A stretch of 64,000 nt of DNA from Roseomonas aeriglobus (GTDB taxonomy: Bacteria > Pseudomonadota > Alphaproteobacteria > Sphingomonadales > Sphingomonadaceae). Both the position numbers and the translations under genes were made by a program. Position 1 is the stretch's first letter. Each line of letters starts with the position of its first letter. The notes beneath the pieces are model-generated. The model was given only the letters and a program-made list of their open reading frames with translations. It had not been told where the DNA came from and made no database searches. Shown piece after piece: positions 50,432 to 59,024 of this stretch. Location: contig JAFHKN010000002.1 of NCBI GenBank assembly GCA_016937575.1, forward strand, positions 434,001 to 498,000, read 5' to 3'.

Positions 50432-53320
50432 TTACAGCTTGATGCGCGCCCCGACAAGGATGGTGCGGCCGAAGTGGTTGTTCTCGTAATTCCGCTGGGC
50501 GTCGAGATCGGTGTAGCGATAGCGATATTCGTCGGTCAGGTTGACGCCTTCGACCGACACCTCGACCCAGTCGGTCAGCTTGTAGCGCACCGATGCATCG
50601 ATGTTCAGCGTGTCGCCATAGCCTTCGAACACGTTACCGGTCGCCGAATTGGCATCGACCCAGCCCTTGCGGAACGCACCGCTGACGCGGGCCGAGAACT
50701 TCCTGTCTTCATAGTACAAGGTGCCGTTCACCGCGCGGCGCGACAGGCCGAACAAGGTGGTCGTGCGGTCGGCTTGAACGTTGGGGCCCAGGTTGCAGAC
50801 GCCGGCGGTCGCCGTCGGCACGCAGGCATTCACGATCGGCCCGTTGACGCGGTAGGTCGCATCGGAATCGATCAGCGTCGCGTTCACGATGCCGCCGAAG
50901 TTGCGCAGCACGCCGGGCAGGAAGGTGAAGGGCAGCTGCAGCGACACCTCGACACCCTTCAACGAAGCGCCGGTGCCGTTGGTCACCGTGCTGATGTTCC
51001 ATTCGCGCCCTTCGGGATTGATCGCGGCGGGCGACGATGGCGGAATGATCGAGGTTGGCAGGCCGGTCGACGCGAAGCTGCCGGTGCGGGTCACGCCGAT
51101 CGGGAAGCTTTCGACGTCCTTCTTGAACAGCGCGACCGAGAAGATCGATTGCGGCGCGAAATACCATTCGGCCGCAAGGTCGAACGCGGTCGCGCGGAAC
51201 GGCAGCAGGAAGGGGTTGCCGAAGCTGATGTTGTAATTGAACCCGTCGACCGACCCGCCGGGCGTGAGATTGGCCAGCGCCGGGCGCGTGATGACGCGGG
51301 CGATCGCGCCGCGCAGGATGATGTCGCGGTGCGGGAACAGCGCGATGTTCATCGACGGCAGCCAGTCGTCATAGCTGCGCGTGACCGTCACCGGCGTCCC
51401 GCTCGACAGGCCCGAGCTCGACTGGTCGGTGTGGACATAGCGTACGCCGCCGTTCGCGGCATAGCGCAGGCCGGCGAGTTCCCCCTTCACGTCGACCTGG
51501 AAGTAACCGCCCGTCACCTTTTCGACGACGCTGCGCGTGTTGCCGGCATCGACCGTCAGCGCGCGGCTGTAGAGTTTGGTGAAATCGGCCGACTTCTGCA
51601 GGTCGGGGATCAGGAACTGGGTGGTCGTGCCGCTCGGCTGCCCGGCTTTGCCCAGCGTGAACAGTTCGCCCAGATTGGCGGCGGGAAAACCGTAGATGGC
51701 GGTCGGGCCGAACAGGCTCGACGCCGAACAGGTCAGCGTGCCGAGCACGCGGTCGACGCCGCCATTGCCGCAGACGACCGTGTCGCGCGTGAAGGCGGTC
51801 GAATCGAACCCGAACCGGCGATAGACCGCGCCCGCCTTCAGCGTGAAGGCGTCGGGCACCACGTCCCATTCGGTGCGGAATTGTGCGGTCCGGAACCGGT
51901 TGGTGACGTTCGACGGGCGGTCGCGGATTTCGGCCAGCTGAAAATTGGCCGGATCCGTCACGCTCGTGCCGAACGTCAGCTTCGGGAATTGCATGTTCGA
52001 ATAATCGAAGCTGTACCCCTGCGCGTCGCGATCGTCGAAGACGAAGGTCGTCTCGACCGGCACGTCGGCGTTCGACTTCGACACGCCGCCCAGGACCGTG
52101 AAGCGCAGTCGGTCGGTCACGTCCTGGTCCCAGCTGCCGCCGACCTGGTAGAATTCGGTCTTCGAGCGCTTCAGAAAATGTTCGGTGCGGACCCAGGCGT
52201 CGTTGAGCGTCGCCGAGATCATCGTCTTGTTCGCGTCATAGACCGGGTTGATCAGGTCGATCGAGCGTTCGTTGGAGCGCAGCAGCACTTCGCCCCACTT
52301 TTCCTCGCGGTCCTCCTTGAAGCGCGAATAGAGACCGTCGATCGACACCTTGGTCCGGTCGGACGGTGCCCATTGCACGCTGCCGGTGATGCCGAGGCGC
52401 TCGCGATCGTGGCCGACTTCGCCATAGCGCGGGATGCGCGGGTGGAAGCTCAGCGCCGCAGTGTCGCATGCCGCCGACGGGCGATACACGCCGCCGGCAT
52501 TGGCCTGCGCCGCGGTGTTGGTCGCGCTCGCCTGGAAGCAGGGCGTGCCGTTGACCGAATCGAACCGCGCCTGGCTCCAGCGCACCGTGTTGTTGCCCAG
52601 TTCCAGCGTGTCGGTCTTCTGGTACGCCGCCGACACCGCGACGCCGAAGGTGCCCGACGGCGACTTCCAGCTCAGCAGCCCGGCGAGACGCGGTCCCCAG
52701 GTCTTGGCCAGGTCGTTGTATGAGCCGAGTGCCGAGGCGACGAAGGTCACGCCGCTCTTGCCGCCCAGCGGATTGCCGGTGTTGAGGTCGACGACGGCGC
52801 CCAGCGAGCCTTCGTCGAGCGACGCTTCCGCGGTCTTGTGGACGACGATGGAGTTGAACAGTTCGGACGCGAACACGTTGAAATCGAACGCTCGATCGCG
52901 ATTGGAGGCAGCGCCGTCATGGCTGGTCGCGATGGTTTCCAGTCCGTTCACGCGGACGCGCGTGAATTGCGACCCGAGACCGCGCACGGTGATCGCGCGG
53001 CCTTCGCCGCCGTCGCGCTGGATCGAGATGCCCGGGACACGCTGGAGCGATTCGGCGAGGTTCTGGTCGGGGAACTTGGCGATGTCCTCGGCAACGATCG
53101 CATCGACCGCGCTAACCGACTGACGCTTCACGTCCAGCGCAGCGTCGAGCGAGGCACGAAAGCCGGTGACCACGATGTCTTCGGCTGCCGCATCGCTCTC
53201 CGGCGCGGGCGTCGTTGTGCCGGTGGTCTGCGCGTCCGTCGCCTGCGCGTATGCCGGGCTGGCGAGCGCGAGCGTCAGCGCAGCGGTCGAGACGGTGCCG
53301 AGTGTGCGAAACAGTGCCAT
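50432..53320 (-). CDS. TonB-dependent receptor, pectin locus
   Basis: A 962-residue outer-membrane receptor. Signal peptide (cleavage near residue 26, PAYAQA), a TonB box-like EDIVVTGFRASL near 45, plug domain to about residue 190 (FPDQNLAESLQRVPGISIQRDGGEGRAITVRGLGS), then a 22-strand barrel ending in NHFGRTILVGARIKL. This TIGR01782-type form takes up oligosaccharides in sphingomonads. Divergent from the pectate lyase with a LacI-type operator in front, so pectic oligosaccharides are the probable ligand. The Shine-Dalgarno GGGAGG is six bases before the second of two close ATGs, fixing the start at 53320. Confidence 0.92.
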   Translation of the reverse strand: MALFRTLGTVSTAALTLALASPAYAQATDAQTTGTTTPAPESDAAAEDIVVTGFRASLDAALDVKRQSVSAVDAIVAEDIAKFPDQNLAESLQRVPGISIQRDGGEGRAITVRGLGSQFTRVRVNGLETIATSHDGAASNRDRAFDFNVFASELFNSIVVHKTAEASLDEGSLGAVVDLNTGNPLGGKSGVTFVASALGSYNDLAKTWGPRLAGLLSWKSPSGTFGVAVSAAYQKTDTLELGNNTVRWSQARFDSVNGTPCFQASATNTAAQANAGGVYRPSAACDTAALSFHPRIPRYGEVGHDRERLGITGSVQWAPSDRTKVSIDGLYSRFKEDREEKWGEVLLRSNERSIDLINPVYDANKTMISATLNDAWVRTEHFLKRSKTEFYQVGGSWDQDVTDRLRFTVLGGVSKSNADVPVETTFVFDDRDAQGYSFDYSNMQFPKLTFGTSVTDPANFQLAEIRDRPSNVTNRFRTAQFRTEWDVVPDAFTLKAGAVYRRFGFDSTAFTRDTVVCGNGGVDRVLGTLTCSASSLFGPTAIYGFPAANLGELFTLGKAGQPSGTTTQFLIPDLQKSADFTKLYSRALTVDAGNTRSVVEKVTGGYFQVDVKGELAGLRYAANGGVRYVHTDQSSSGLSSGTPVTVTRSYDDWLPSMNIALFPHRDIILRGAIARVITRPALANLTPGGSVDGFNYNISFGNPFLLPFRATAFDLAAEWYFAPQSIFSVALFKKDVESFPIGVTRTGSFASTGLPTSIIPPSSPAAINPEGREWNISTVTNGTGASLKGVEVSLQLPFTFLPGVLRNFGGIVNATLIDSDATYRVNGPIVNACVPTATAGVCNLGPNVQADRTTTLFGLSRRAVNGTLYYEDRKFSARVSGAFRKGWVDANSATGNVFEGYGDTLNIDASVRYKLTDWVEVSVEGVNLTDEYRYRYTDLDAQRNYENNHFGRTILVGARIKL

Positions 53321-53365
53321 TGTCATCCTCCCAGTATCGACCCGTCGATGACGGACCTCTTCTTC

Positions 53366-53380
53366 TGACACCGGTAGCGA
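53366..53380. promoter_or_regulatory. LacI-type operator, receptor side
   Basis: TGACACCGGTAGCGA: the same TGACACCGGT core as the two stronger sites at 53527 and 61888, in inverted orientation, with 12 of 15 bases matching. It stands 46-60 bases before the receptor start. Confidence 0.55.
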
Positions 53381-53526
53381 TATCTGCTGCCGCCGGTGTT
53401 CCCCGTGCCGATACGTTGCCGGCCTGACGGAGGAGGGAAGGGTGCGGCCCGAGGGCGCACGCGATTTACCAGTCCCTCTCCCGACGCCCGCGGTGTTCGC
53501 GATCCGTCGCCGGCCCTTGTCTTTTG

Positions 53527-53541
53527 TGGAAACCGGTGTCA
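53527..53541. promoter_or_regulatory. LacI-type operator, pectate lyase side
   Basis: TGGAAACCGGTGTCA, an imperfect palindrome centred on CCGG, 63-78 bases before the pectate lyase start. It is identical at 14 of 15 positions to the site before kduI. Confidence 0.65.
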
Positions 53542-53604
53542 ATTCTCGTGTTTGAAGCCACGGCGGGAGCGTGTCAAGCTCGTCGGGCAGAGAGAGGGAC
53601 TGGA

Positions 53605-54996
53605 ATGCGCGTACCGATGATCCTTGGCCTAGCGACGACGATCACGCTGGCGATGGGCGGCCTGTCGACGGCGCCGGCGCAAGTGGCGGCGCCGACGGCG
53701 GCCACCGCGCCGCTTGCCTTCCCGGGGGCCGTCGGCCCCGCCGCCCGGACGCCGGGCGGCCGCGGGGGACGGATCATTCGCGTCACCAATCTCAACGCCG
53801 ATGGCCCCGGCAGCTTCAAGGCGGCGCTTGATGCCAAGGGCCCGCGGATCATCGTGTTCGAGGTCGGCGGGGTGATCGACATGGGGCTGAAGAGCTGGAC
53901 GATCACCGAGCCGTTCGTCACCATCGCCGGCCAGACCGCGCCGTCCCCCGGCATCACGCTCATCCGGGGCGGGATCGACGTGAAGGCGCACGACGTCATC
54001 CTGCGCCACATCCGCGTGCGCACCGGCGCCAGCGGCCAGGCCAAGCGCTCCGGCTGGGAAGCCGATGCCTTCTCCACCGTCGGCGCGTACAACGTGATCG
54101 TCGACCACTGCACGTTCAGCTGGGCGGTCGACGAGAATATGTCCGCCAGCGGCCCGCGCTTTACCGGAAAGACGGTAGAGGAGTGGCGCCGTGGCACCAG
54201 CCATAACATCACGTTCCAGTATAACGCCGCCTATGAAGGGCTCGCCGACAGTTCGCATCCCAAGGGCGAGCATTCGAAGGGGTCGCTGATCCACGACAAT
54301 GCGACCGGCATTACCATCTGGCGCAACCTCTATGCGCATAACGTCGAGCGAAGCGCGCTGTTCAAGGGCGGCGCGCAGGGCGTGTTCGTCAACAACCTGA
54401 TCTACGACGCCGGCAAGCGCGCGCTCCACTATAATCTGATGGCCCTGGAGTGGGAGGGGCATCCCTATGTCACCGGCGAGCTGAGCGCGGTCGGCAACGT
54501 CTATCGCGGTGGGCCGTCGACCGACGGGCGGGTGCCGTTCCTGATGCTTGGCGGCGACGGGGATCTACGCTACCACGCTCGCGACAATATCGCGGTCGAC
54601 AAGTACGGCGAGCCGCTGCCGATGTTCGGCCGCTATGGTGAGACGCGCGCGAAGCTGATCGAGGTCGCCAAACCCGTCGTCTGGGTGCCGGGCCTGCCGG
54701 TGCTGAATGCGCGCGACGTCGAAACGCATGTGCTGGCCAATGCGGGTGCCCGGCCCTGGGACCGCGATGCGGACGACATTCGCGTCTTCTTCTTCGTCGC
54801 CGAGGGTCGCGGTGCGATCATCAACGACGAAACGGAGGTCAGCGCCTATCCCGCGTTCAAGCCGACGCGCGCGCCCTTCGTCGAGGCCGACTGGAACCTC
54901 GACACGATGGAGCCCAGGTCCGGCCGCTATCCAGGCCAGACCCGCGACGTGCCGCAGGAACATCTGTCGGTACGCGACGCTGCGATGCGAAAATGA
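53605..54996 (+). CDS. secreted pectate lyase (PL1-like)
   Basis: A 463-residue polysaccharide lyase. Signal peptide near residues 1-26; the right-handed beta-helix begins FPGAVGPAARTPGGRGGRIIRVTNLNADGPGSFKAAL near 38-75, followed by VIDMGLKSWTITEPFVTIAGQTAPSPGITLIRGG near 95, IRVRTGASGQAKRSGWEADAFSTVGAYNVIVDHCTFSWAVDENMS near 138-180, where the DHCTFSW and calcium-binding aspartates are typical of family 1 lyases. It should cut polygalacturonate by beta-elimination outside the cell or in the periplasm. ATG 53605 begins the signal. Confidence 0.9.
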   Translation: MRVPMILGLATTITLAMGGLSTAPAQVAAPTAATAPLAFPGAVGPAARTPGGRGGRIIRVTNLNADGPGSFKAALDAKGPRIIVFEVGGVIDMGLKSWTITEPFVTIAGQTAPSPGITLIRGGIDVKAHDVILRHIRVRTGASGQAKRSGWEADAFSTVGAYNVIVDHCTFSWAVDENMSASGPRFTGKTVEEWRRGTSHNITFQYNAAYEGLADSSHPKGEHSKGSLIHDNATGITIWRNLYAHNVERSALFKGGAQGVFVNNLIYDAGKRALHYNLMALEWEGHPYVTGELSAVGNVYRGGPSTDGRVPFLMLGGDGDLRYHARDNIAVDKYGEPLPMFGRYGETRAKLIEVAKPVVWVPGLPVLNARDVETHVLANAGARPWDRDADDIRVFFFVAEGRGAIINDETEVSAYPAFKPTRAPFVEADWNLDTMEPRSGRYPGQTRDVPQEHLSVRDAAMRK

Positions 54997-55002
54997 ACCC
55001 AA

Positions 55003-55124
55003 ATCCTCCGATGTGAGGGGAGGTGGCGCGCATCAGCGCGACGGAGGGGTGTCCCCGCTATCCGGAAAGGGTGACACCCCTCCCATCAGGCCTGCGGCCT
55101 GCCACCTCCCCGTGCAGGGGAGGA
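55003..55124. repeat. 122-base palindromic repeat, family A copy 4
   Basis: ATCCTCCGATGTGAGGGGAG at the left and CTCCCCGTGCAGGGGAGGAA at the right, with GGAGGGGTGTCCCC and GTGACACCCCTCC inside. Its right arm ends one base before the ATG of the cupin gene and supplies GGGGAGG as that gene's ribosome site. Confidence 0.85.
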
Positions 55125-55125
55125 A

Positions 55126-55545
55126 ATGAAAACCGGAAGGCCGAACATCATGCTTCTCCTCGCCCTCCTCCTCCAGACGGCTCCGCCGATGATGGTCGTC
55201 GACGAAAAGGATGTGCGCACCCGCGAACCCGTGCCGCACGGCAACATCGGCATGAGCACCGCCTGGCGGATCACCGACGCGGTGCCGGGACGGAACTTCG
55301 AATTCCGGCGCCGTGCACTCGACAAGGGCGCTGCGATCGGCCTGCATGTCCTGTCCCATGACGAGGTCTATTACGTCTTGTCGGGGGAGGGCGAAGTGGA
55401 GAGCGACGGCACGAAACGTCGCCTCGGCCCGGGCATGACCGCCTATCTCTTCGAAGGTGCCAATGTCGGCATCCGCCAGACGGGCGCAAAGCCCTTGTCG
55501 CTGATCGTGGCCTATCCGCTGAAGTCACGCGTTCCGGTGAAGTGA
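55126..55545 (+). CDS. exported cupin domain protein, pectin locus
   Basis: A 139-residue cupin. The N-terminus (LLLALLLQTAPPMMVV) is a signal peptide, so it is probably periplasmic. The cupin barrel has FEFRRRALDKGAAIGLHVLSHDEVYYVLSGEGEVESDG near 58-95 and PGMTAYLFEGANVGIRQTG near 102-120. KdgF-type cupins help open unsaturated uronates, but those are usually cytoplasmic, so this assignment is open. GGGGAGG from the repeat precedes ATG 55126; ATG 55150 would also begin the signal. Confidence 0.7.
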   Translation: MKTGRPNIMLLLALLLQTAPPMMVVDEKDVRTREPVPHGNIGMSTAWRITDAVPGRNFEFRRRALDKGAAIGLHVLSHDEVYYVLSGEGEVESDGTKRRLGPGMTAYLFEGANVGIRQTGAKPLSLIVAYPLKSRVPVK

Positions 55546-55850
55546 CCGACCCGCCCCGAACGCCCGATGACCGCTACATCGTCGTCGACGAAACGCTGTG
55601 GCGTGCGACCCGCCCCGATCTGGGCGAGGCGGAGCGCGAGACGCTGGTCAAGCAACTGATGGCCGCCCGCCGCGCAGTCGGACAGGCGAAGACCGACGCC
55701 GCGGTAAAGGCGGCCCGTGCGGAGGTGAAGGCGGCAAAGATCGCATTGGGGGAGCGCGGTCCGGCATGGTGGGACGACGGCACGCCCGATTACAATCGGC
55801 GTAAGGTGAAGGATACGCCCTACGCGGAATGGTGGTCGAAGCGGACGTAA
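55542..55850 (+). CDS. conserved hypothetical protein
   Basis: A 102-residue soluble protein with RYIVVDETLWRATRPDLGEAERETLVKQLMAARRAVGQAK near the start and ALGERGPAWWDDGTPDYNRRKVKDTPYAEW near the end. Homologues occur widely in alphaproteobacteria, often mislabelled biopolymer transporter Tol. Function unknown. The GTG overlaps the cupin stop, so the pair is translationally coupled. Confidence 0.65.
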   Translation: MTDPPRTPDDRYIVVDETLWRATRPDLGEAERETLVKQLMAARRAVGQAKTDAAVKAARAEVKAAKIALGERGPAWWDDGTPDYNRRKVKDTPYAEWWSKRT

Positions 55851-55885
55851 AAGCGCTTTCCAGTGCTGCGGGAGCGGCTTAGCCT

Positions 55886-57409
55886 ATGTTCATGACGCGA
55901 TACCTCCGCCCGCTGGCCATCGTTCTGTCGACGCTTGCCTCCGTTCCGGCCCATGCCGAATGGCACGAGGCGAAAAGCGATCATTTCCGGATCTATGCCG
56001 ATGCGCCGGAGGCATGGGTGCGACGCTATGCCGACCGGCTGGAACGGTTCGACGCGACGATGCGGATCGTCCGCAACGTGCCCAGCCAGCCCAGCGACCT
56101 TGCCAATCCGGTGACCGTCTATGTCGTGCCCGACGTCGATGCGATCCAGGCGCTCTATTCGCGCAAGGCCAACATGGTTGCCGGCTTCTACGTGCCGCGT
56201 ATGGCCAGCGTTGCCTATGTTCCGCGCGAGAGCCGCGGTCGGGCCGGGAGCGGGGACGCAACGCTGTTTCACGAATATGCGCATCATATCATGTTTCGTG
56301 CGACGCGGATCGGCCTGCCGAAATGGTATGCGGAGGGGTTTGCCGAGGTCTTTTCCGCAGCCTTGATCGCCGATGACGGGCGGGTCGACGTCGGTCGTCA
56401 GGCAGGGCACCGCGCGCCGACACTGTTGAACGCCCAATCGCTTCCGATCGAAAAGCTGCTGAGCGGCGACGACAATGGCAATGGCGACCTGTTCTATGGT
56501 CGCGCCTGGCTGCTGACCCACATGCTGACCTTCGACAAGAGTCGTGCGGGGCAAGTCACCAAATATCTGACCCTGCTATCGGGCGGCACGCCCAACTTGG
56601 AGGCCGCGCAGCAGGCGTTCGGCGACTTGCGTGCGCTGGACCGCGCGATGGACAGCTATATGGCGCGGCCGCTCACCTACACCTCCTTCAACGCCGACCG
56701 CGTGAAGCCCGGGCCGATCGTCGTCCGGGCGCTGTCCGCGGGGGAGGCGGCGATGATGCCGATCCGGCTGCGATCGGATCGCGGGGTCAAAAAGGCCGAA
56801 GCGCCGGCGATTGTCGGCGATGCGCGGCAACTCGCAGGGCCGTTCGCCACCGATCCTGGCGCGCAGACCGCGCTGGCCGAAGCGGAATTCGACGCCGGTA
56901 ACGACGCGCAGGCGGATGCCGCTGCCGACCGTGCGCTGGCGATCGATGCGAGCAATATCGACGCCCTGCTCTACAAGGGACATGTCGCACAGCGCCGTGC
57001 GGTCGATGCCAAGGCCACCGATGCCGCGACGTGGAAGGTGGTGCGCAGCTGGTACAGCAAGGCCGCGACCGCCCGCCCGGATGCGGCCGAGCCACTGGCC
57101 GCCTTTTACAGCACCTACGGAAAGCAGGGGATCGCGCCGACCGCGAATGCGTCTGCGGCACTGCTCAAGGCGTTTGAAAACGCGCCGCAGGACCCTAATC
57201 TGCGGTTCGCCGCCGCGCGCGAAATGCTGCGGTTGGGGCAAGTGTCACAAGCACGCCAGGCGCTGATTCCGCTGGCGTTCAACCCCCATGCCCAGGCGAA
57301 GACCAACTTTGCGCTGCAACTCGTAAAGATGATCGACGCCGGCGAGCCGGCAGAAAAGGTTGCGGCCGCTGTGCCCGCGAAGCCGGACGACGACGACGAT
57401 ACCGATTGA
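55886..57409 (+). CDS. exported TPR protein with HExxH metallopeptidase motif
   Basis: A 507-residue protein. Signal peptide (cleavage near residue 24, AHAEW), then a domain with a metallopeptidase motif HEYAHHIMF near 133, followed by WYAEGFAEVFS near 151, a DUF1570 or gluzincin-like layout. From about 300 onwards there are helical repeats (LAEAEFDAGNDAQADAAADRALAIDASNIDALLYKGHVA) that look like TPRs. Very Asp-rich C-terminus. In the pectin locus but its role there is not evident; it may be a housekeeping periplasmic protease. Confidence 0.7.
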   Translation: MFMTRYLRPLAIVLSTLASVPAHAEWHEAKSDHFRIYADAPEAWVRRYADRLERFDATMRIVRNVPSQPSDLANPVTVYVVPDVDAIQALYSRKANMVAGFYVPRMASVAYVPRESRGRAGSGDATLFHEYAHHIMFRATRIGLPKWYAEGFAEVFSAALIADDGRVDVGRQAGHRAPTLLNAQSLPIEKLLSGDDNGNGDLFYGRAWLLTHMLTFDKSRAGQVTKYLTLLSGGTPNLEAAQQAFGDLRALDRAMDSYMARPLTYTSFNADRVKPGPIVVRALSAGEAAMMPIRLRSDRGVKKAEAPAIVGDARQLAGPFATDPGAQTALAEAEFDAGNDAQADAAADRALAIDASNIDALLYKGHVAQRRAVDAKATDAATWKVVRSWYSKAATARPDAAEPLAAFYSTYGKQGIAPTANASAALLKAFENAPQDPNLRFAAAREMLRLGQVSQARQALIPLAFNPHAQAKTNFALQLVKMIDAGEPAEKVAAAVPAKPDDDDDTD

Positions 57410-57415
57410 GCTGCG

Positions 57416-58924
57416 TCACGTCCCCGGCTGGATATAGGGCGCGCGGGCGAACAGTTCGCGTTGCCAGCCGCGGGGATCGTTCTGTACCTGGCTGGTCGCG
57501 TCGAAGATCATCGTCGCGCGGGTCTTTAGGTCATAGCGGGGCCAGCGCGCGTCGGGCACGCCGGTCTGTGCGAAAGCGACGAACCGGTCCTGCATCGCCT
57601 TGCTCGCCGCCCGCGCGTCCGCCCCGGTGCCGGTTTGCGACCCCGGCCGGTCGAGCGTGCCGAGCACCAGCGGGATGTCCATCGTGTGGAACGCGCCGCG
57701 GCGTGGGTCGGTGCGGCTGGCGAAATCGACCTGGTAGACCCAGGCGGGCACGCCTGCACGGGCGCGCGCCTCCGCCTCGATCACCTGGCCCGGCCAGCTG
57801 CGGCCGGCGGTCGTGGCGTCGTAGAACACGTCCATCGGCGTCATCCGCGGAAAACGCTCGCGATATTGCGCGACGATCCATTCGGGCGGAAGGTCGATGC
57901 GCAACTCGGGCGCCATGCGGTCGGGCAGCGTGTCCCAGCTGAGCCCGCGCAGCTTGGCGCTGTCCGGGTCGATGAAGGCCCCCGTCTCGCGCGCTGTATT
58001 GCCCAGGATCAGCGGGACGGCATTGCCAATCGGGTTGGCGTCAGGCCAGAAGGGGTGGCGGGTCAACCACCGCATGTCGAGCACCGGACCCATATAGACC
58101 CCGCCGCCCAGAATCGGGTCGGTCGCCGACAGCCCGTCGATCAGCCGTTCGACCGGCATCGTCAGCAAGGGCGACAGGTCGCTATCCTTCACCCCCAGCT
58201 TGCCAAGGTAGGCGCGCGCGCGGGCAGTGGCGTTCATCGGACCGGACGCGGTGACCTGCTGTCCGCTCATCGTCGCGGCGCGGTGGAACAGGCCCCGCGC
58301 GGCGGGGGTGCCCATCAGCGTGGCGATCTTCGCGCCGCCGCCCGACTGGCCGAACACCATCACCCGGTTCGGATCGCCGCCGAAGCTCGCGATATTGTCG
58401 CGCACCCACTGAAGCGCGAGGATCAGGTCGAGCTGCCCGGCATTGCCGCTGTCGGGGAACCGCGGGTCGAGCCGCGCGAGGTAGAGGTAACCGAGGGCGT
58501 TCAGCCGGTGGTTGACGGTCACGACCACCACATCGCCCTGCGCCGCCAAAGGCTGGCCGTCGTGCAGCGGATCGACCGCGCTGCCGTTCGAATAGGCGCC
58601 GCCATGAATGTAGACCATGACCGGCTTGCCCACTCTCGCATCGGGCTCGGCGGTCCAAATGTTGAGATAGAGACAATCCTCCGACGTCGGGGCGATCTTG
58701 CTCGACTGCGGACAGGACGGACCGAACGCGGTCGCGGGCGTTGTGCCGATGGGGAGGTAGGGCTTCGGCGCGCGGAAGCGCTCGGCAGTGCCGTAGCGGA
58801 TGCCCTTGAACGCGTGGACGCCGCCTTCGATCGCGCCGGTCCAGCGACGGGGACGGCGCTGGGCGGCCAGCGGCGGGGTAGCCGCGAGCGCCAGGCCTGC
58901 GCCGACGAAAGTGCGTCGATCCAT
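57416..58924 (-). CDS. exported type B carboxylesterase, pectin locus
   Basis: A 502-residue carboxylesterase/lipase family protein. The start MDRRTFVGAGLALAATPPLAAQ is a twin-arginine-like export signal. The hydrolase fold shows EDCLYLNIWTAEPD near 87, HGGAYSNGSAVDPLHDGQPLA near 111, and the nucleophile elbow VMVFGQSGGGAKI near 187 (GQSGG in place of the usual GESAG). It might remove acetyl or methyl esters from pectin fragments, inferred from position only. GGGAG sits six bases before ATG 58924, preferred to ATG 58927. Confidence 0.85.
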   Translation of the reverse strand: MDRRTFVGAGLALAATPPLAAQRRPRRWTGAIEGGVHAFKGIRYGTAERFRAPKPYLPIGTTPATAFGPSCPQSSKIAPTSEDCLYLNIWTAEPDARVGKPVMVYIHGGAYSNGSAVDPLHDGQPLAAQGDVVVVTVNHRLNALGYLYLARLDPRFPDSGNAGQLDLILALQWVRDNIASFGGDPNRVMVFGQSGGGAKIATLMGTPAARGLFHRAATMSGQQVTASGPMNATARARAYLGKLGVKDSDLSPLLTMPVERLIDGLSATDPILGGGVYMGPVLDMRWLTRHPFWPDANPIGNAVPLILGNTARETGAFIDPDSAKLRGLSWDTLPDRMAPELRIDLPPEWIVAQYRERFPRMTPMDVFYDATTAGRSWPGQVIEAEARARAGVPAWVYQVDFASRTDPRRGAFHTMDIPLVLGTLDRPGSQTGTGADARAASKAMQDRFVAFAQTGVPDARWPRYDLKTRATMIFDATSQVQNDPRGWQRELFARAPYIQPGT

Positions 58925-59024
58925 CATCCTCTCCCTTCCCAACGCTTATGGCGGCGGGCCCCTTCCCTTTCCCGGCGGGAGAGGGAGGGAGCGGCGCAGC
59001 CGCGGAAGGGTGGGGGCGACGCGA

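Noticed and set aside
50474..52723. 749-residue plus-strand frame
   Set aside because: Antisense shadow of the TonB receptor gene, which has clear plug and barrel motifs.
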